In this document: positions 14,370 to 16,964 of the stretch, one piece after another
How positions within the stretch are numbered: position 1 is the stretch's first letter
How the letters are laid out: the number at the start of each line of letters is the position of its first letter
Assembly (NCBI GenBank): GCA_015233295.1
Contig: JADFYC010000032.1
Coordinates: 1-16,964 of the forward strand
DNA from: Deltaproteobacteria bacterium
Lineage (GTDB): Bacteria > Desulfobacterota > JADFXK01
DNA length: 16,964 bases
Direction of reading: 5' to 3'
Position numbers and translations under genes: made by a program
Notes under the pieces: model-generated
The model's input: only the letters and a program-made list of their open reading frames with translations
Told to the model about the DNA's origin: nothing
Database searches by the model: none

Positions 14370-14408
14370 GACTTGGCGTCCCCTGTATCAGGTGGTTAAA
14401 AACAGATT

Positions 14409-15116
14409 TCAGGCCACAATAAATGGACTGCTGACGAAATACACTCCCAATAGACCGATAACCGCTCCCGCTCCTTTGCGGAACCAGAGACCGGCTCCTT
14501 GCCAGGTGCTGTTCTCCATGATTTTCCTCACTGCTGCCCCGGAGGTTCCGGCGACCACAATAGGCAAGCAATGGCCAATGGCGAACAACAGAATAAACAT
14601 GATTCCGGTGGCCACCTTTTGCTGAATAGTGATGATAGCCAGGATGGGCGCAATAAATCCGAAGGTGCACGAACCGGAAAGAATCCCATAGGCTAGGCCC
14701 AAGATTCCGGCTCCGAACAGGCCGGTGACCTTTAATCTGTGTAATAATCTACTCGAAATGGAGCATTTTTCTACTCCCAGCATACCCAAGGCCACCCAGA
14801 TAAGGACCAGACCAACCAAAATCTTCCAGTAACTTCCGACATCCCCCAACATCCGCCCCAGCAGAGCGCAAATGATCCCGACCAGGGCAATAGATATAAA
14901 CAGTCCCAGACTGAAGGCCGCGGCATAATACCCGGCCTCTTTCGGCCGTAACACCTGCTGCTGACCACCCACGTAGGCGACAATCAGTGGGATGGAGGCC
15001 AGGTGGCAGGGACTCAAGAGCACGCTAATCATCCCCCACAGGAAGCAACCCAAGGCCGCCAGTGATGTTTCTGCGATCATCCAGTTATTGACTGTCAGGA
15101 ACAATGATTCAAGCAT
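14409..15116 (-). CDS. ccdA: CcdA/DsbD-type transmembrane thiol-disulfide transporter
   Basis: A 235-residue inner-membrane protein with about six TM helices that passes reducing equivalents from cytoplasmic thioredoxin to periplasmic thiol proteins. The two redox cysteines of the family are C37 in LLSPCHLASIPL and C150 in GSCTFGFIAPI. Extra cysteines include C118 and C183 in the GHCLP motif. The start follows a gggag site. It sits directly after an exported thioredoxin and before the ACR3 gene, so CcdA probably keeps that thioredoxin reduced. Its gene symbol is used in the family sense. Confidence 0.9.
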   Translation of the reverse strand: MLESLFLTVNNWMIAETSLAALGCFLWGMISVLLSPCHLASIPLIVAYVGGQQQVLRPKEAGYYAAAFSLGLFISIALVGIICALLGRMLGDVGSYWKILVGLVLIWVALGMLGVEKCSISSRLLHRLKVTGLFGAGILGLAYGILSGSCTFGFIAPILAIITIQQKVATGIMFILLFAIGHCLPIVVAGTSGAAVRKIMENSTWQGAGLWFRKGAGAVIGLLGVYFVSSPFIVA

Positions 15117-15200
15117 CGAAAGTATCTCCCGGGTGGACTCAAGTCAATGTTACGATCAAGCTCATCTTGCAAAAAAAGCAACGAGAGGATGAAGATAAAG

Positions 15201-15593
15201 CTATTTAACTCCCATTTTGCTGAGCTGTTGGGCTATTGCGTTTTCGTCCATGAACCCGACGTGGCGGAAGATCTCCTGACCATTTTTATCAAAAAATATC
15301 TGGGTCGGGATGGCCCGTATGCCGAACTTAACGGCTTGATCTCGATAATTCCAGACATCGATAAAGATGATGGCCGCTTTGCCTTGGTATGATTTCTCCA
15401 TTTTTTCCAAAATAGGGGCCATCATCTTGCAGGGAATACATGATGTCGCGCCTAAATCGACCATGGTAACCATCCCTTTCACCGGGACTTCTCTATTAAA
15501 CTCCGCGGTCCGGGCGATTACAGCCCACCCACCGAGAAGAGAGGCGGCAAGCAGGATCGACAATATGTATTTATGGTGCCTTTTTGTTAACAC
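15201..15593 (-). CDS. Exported thioredoxin-family protein
   Basis: A 130-residue periplasmic or membrane-anchored thioredoxin. Residues 1-31 form a signal or anchor (basic KRHHK, then a hydrophobic stretch to about residue 28). The active site is C52-I-P-C55 and the cis-proline is P96 in AIPTQIFF. GTG start with an upstream aaagg site. It is the immediate upstream neighbour of ccdA, its likely reductant. Placement after arsC suggests disulfide management in the arsenic response. A direct role as ArsC's reductant is unlikely, because ArsC is cytoplasmic and this protein appears exported. Confidence 0.9.
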   Translation of the reverse strand: MLTKRHHKYILSILLAASLLGGWAVIARTAEFNREVPVKGMVTMVDLGATSCIPCKMMAPILEKMEKSYQGKAAIIFIDVWNYRDQAVKFGIRAIPTQIFFDKNGQEIFRHVGFMDENAIAQQLSKMGVK

Positions 15594-15707
15594 AATATTT
15601 TGACCTTTCCTAAAAACCTTGCTCTGGTCGCCGAATGCATATAGACTGAGAAGTCTCGTCCATAAAATCAGCCCGATATATCCGGTGATTCCGGCATCTA
15701 TTTGATT

Positions 15708-16136
15708 TTATAGCTGACTTAACCAGTTCTGGATAGTTCTTCTGATGTCATCGCGGACTTTCCTGGTCGCGGCCAATTTTTCCTCAGGCGTGCCGGTAAT
15801 GGCCGCCGGGTCGACGAAGCTCCAATGTAACCTCGTGGTGATACCCGGAACATAAGGACATCCCTGGCTGCTTGATTCGTCACATACCGTAATCACATAT
15901 TGAAACGATTTGCCTTCGTTAAATAGGTTGAACACGCTCTTGGCCGTATTTCCGGAAATGTCTAAGCCTACTTCCTTCATGACTTCTATGGCTAAGGGAT
16001 TAAGGCCGGTCGGCTCCATCCCGGCGCTGGCCACTTCAAAGCGGTCTCCCGCTAATTGGCGCAGAAAAGCTTCGGCCATTTGACTCCGGGCGCTGTTGTG
16101 GACACATACGAAAAGGACTCCTGGTTTGACGGCCAT
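15708..16136 (-). CDS. arsC: Arsenate reductase ArsC, thioredoxin-coupled (LMW phosphatase type)
   Basis: A 142-residue cytoplasmic enzyme that reduces arsenate to arsenite for export by the ACR3 pump. The P-loop C11-VHNSARSQ is the nucleophilic phosphatase-like site. C85 (VITVCD) and C93 (QGCPY) are the redox pair that relays the disulfide to thioredoxin, and D110-P111 supplies the general acid. All catalytic residues are present and the length matches the Staphylococcus pI258-type family. The start has an aggag site. The 114-nt gap to the next gene suggests co-transcription or a weak internal promoter. Confidence 0.96.
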   Translation of the reverse strand: MAVKPGVLFVCVHNSARSQMAEAFLRQLAGDRFEVASAGMEPTGLNPLAIEVMKEVGLDISGNTAKSVFNLFNEGKSFQYVITVCDESSSQGCPYVPGITTRLHWSFVDPAAITGTPEEKLAATRKVRDDIRRTIQNWLSQL

Positions 16137-16204
16137 AGTGATTCTCCTTTGGTTGTCTTAGAATTGCTCATGCTAAAGGCCCCCATTGGCGGGAGTCAGA
16201 CGAG

Positions 16205-16627
16205 CTACCCGGAACATCGACAAGCACATTGGGGCATGGCAGAAGGAGGCACTGGTCGAGCATTTTTTTGTCTGACAGCTTCTTTAACCTGTGTGATTTG
16301 ATCTTGGGTGAGATCCAGGTTCTTGTTTTTTTCGATACCCAGATCGGTCAAGACCAGATAGCTGCCGACGGACACCTGAGCCTGGTCCATAATGGCTTTG
16401 GCGCAGCCGACGGAACATCCGTCAATAACGACCACCTGCGGAGCGTCAGAGGCGGCTTTAACAAACTTGGCCAACCTGCCACCGATCCCGGCCAGACAGA
16501 ACATCTTGCCAAATCCTTCTTTGGTCAATTCCACCGCCGCCTGATTGGACAACTGGCCGACGTTTGAGCCTCCGGAACAGGCTAAAATCAAAGTATTTTC
16601 TCCGGTCAAGGAACCTTGTGGCAACAT
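16205..16627 (-). CDS. DGC-domain putative zinc-binding protein (second copy) with Cys-rich tail
   Basis: A 140-residue cytoplasmic DGC-family protein. The Asp-Gly-Cys motif is D69-G70-C71 with C75 in VIDGCSVGCAKAIMDQA. C17 (LACSGGSNVGQLSNQAA) and C44 (FCLAGIGG) match the other conserved cysteine positions of the family. The last residues, MPQCACRCSG, add C134, C136 and C138 after a proline-rich linker. A gaggagaagg site precedes the ATG. It is the second gene of the operon, 24 nt after the thioredoxin-like gene and upstream of arsC. The molecular role is unknown; binding of zinc or arsenite is inferred from cysteine content and context. Confidence 0.85.
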   Translation of the reverse strand: MLPQGSLTGENTLILACSGGSNVGQLSNQAAVELTKEGFGKMFCLAGIGGRLAKFVKAASDAPQVVVIDGCSVGCAKAIMDQAQVSVGSYLVLTDLGIEKNKNLDLTQDQITQVKEAVRQKNARPVPPSAMPQCACRCSG

Positions 16628-16651
16628 TTTCCTTCTCCTCGTCGCATAAGA

Positions 16652-16885
16652 TTATTTATTGATCCAGGATGTGACATCTTCCTTTTTAGGGACCTTGCCT
16701 GATATCTTCACTTCCCTGTCCACAATCACGGCCGGAGTCATGAATACGCCGTATTTGGCGATTTCCATGATATCAGAAACTTTTTCTATTTTGGCATCAA
16801 TCCCGGCGGCAGCCACCGCCTCCTTGACGATGCTCTCTGTTTCATGGCATTTCTTACAGCCAGGTCCTAATACTTTTATTTCCAT
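16652..16885 (-). CDS. Small thioredoxin-like (TM0996/MTH895-type) protein
   Basis: A 77-residue glutaredoxin-sized redox protein, cytoplasmic with no signal peptide. The motif GPGC10-K-K-C13 is the redox site and T50-P51 the cis-proline, in the order typical of the thioredoxin_3 family often found in arsenic operons. The start at 16885 is chosen because gggaga lies six bases upstream; an in-frame start at 16936 would add 17 residues not seen in the family. It is the first gene of the island visible here. It may be the reductant for ArsC or a partner of the DGC protein, which is inference. Confidence 0.88.
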   Translation of the reverse strand: MEIKVLGPGCKKCHETESIVKEAVAAAGIDAKIEKVSDIMEIAKYGVFMTPAVIVDREVKISGKVPKKEDVTSWINK

Positions 16886-16891
16886 ATTTTT

Positions 16892-16897
16892 TCTCCC
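16892..16897 (-). promoter_or_regulatory. Ribosome-binding site that fixes the thioredoxin-like start
   Basis: gggaga on the minus strand, six bases before the ATG at 16885. It supports the 77-residue form. Confidence 0.75.
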
Positions 16898-16930
16898 GGT
16901 TAGGTAATACATTTCAATGGGGGACAAAGG

Positions 16931-16960
16931 ATTCAACAGAGCTAAACAATCATGTTGAAT
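16931..16960. promoter_or_regulatory. Inverted repeat upstream of the arsenic operon, possible operator
   Basis: attcaac (16931-16937) and its exact complement gttgaat (16954-16960) are separated by 16 nt, in the leader or promoter zone of the first gene. ArsR-family operators are often inverted repeats with such half-sites, but the spacing is wide and no arsR gene is in the window, so this is tentative. Confidence 0.3.
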
Positions 16961-16964
16961 ATAA

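Noticed and set aside
1..16964. CRISPR arrays, tRNA or rRNA genes
   Set aside because: No regularly spaced direct repeats, cloverleaf-like sequences or rRNA motifs were seen on either strand.

Overview
The window looks like chromosomal DNA of an anaerobic or microaerobic Gram-negative bacterium, most likely a Desulfobacterota (deltaproteobacterial) relative. This is inferred from periplasmic multiheme c-type cytochrome chemistry, a chemoreceptor with a CxxCH haem site, tandem-receiver HD-GYP signalling, and an ACR3-type arsenic operon built around CcdA/thioredoxin and DGC-domain proteins. No rRNA or other marker is present, so the taxonomy is tentative.

Region 1 (1-6640, all + strand) is a chemosensory and c-di-GMP locus. 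It holds the 3' part of cheA (cut by the window start, with a doubled CheW-like C-terminus), an overlapping cheW, a small exported tetraheme cytochrome c, a two-TM chemoreceptor with one c-type haem motif in its periplasmic domain, and a REC-REC-HD-GYP protein. The simplest reading is a redox- or gas-sensing array: haem receptor to CheA/CheW to receivers, ending in c-di-GMP hydrolysis. The tetraheme protein may be an electron-transfer partner.

Region 2 (about 6641-10325) is a mobile and decayed zone. It holds a hairpin after the HD-GYP gene, an IS701-family transposase remnant with a large internal deletion, a complete single-ORF IS66-family element with 16-bp perfect terminal inverted repeats (7261-8846), an AT-rich stretch with no convincing gene, one orphan ORF, and a frameshifted signal-peptide fragment next to the arsenic island.

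Region 3 (10315-16885, all - strand) is an arsenic/thiol-metal resistance island. In transcription order it has a small CxxC thioredoxin-like protein, a DGC-domain protein, thioredoxin-coupled arsenate reductase ArsC, an exported thioredoxin, CcdA, ACR3 arsenite efflux permease, and an Fe-S (CxxCGxxxxC) protein. After a 371-nt gap comes a second unit: an AhpD-like CxxC protein and a SigZ-like ECF sigma factor ending at a rho-independent terminator. Then come a separately promoted 72-aa Cys/Met-rich small protein and another DGC-domain protein.

The most interesting signal is a pair of nearly identical ECF-type promoters, TGTAAC(C/T)-N16-CGTC. One lies before the AhpD-like/sigma operon and one before the Cys/Met-rich small protein. 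This suggests an autoregulated sigma circuit with no visible anti-sigma gene, controlling a thiol-rich peptide. Several island proteins also end in cysteine-bearing tails, consistent with arsenite (or another soft metal) binding.
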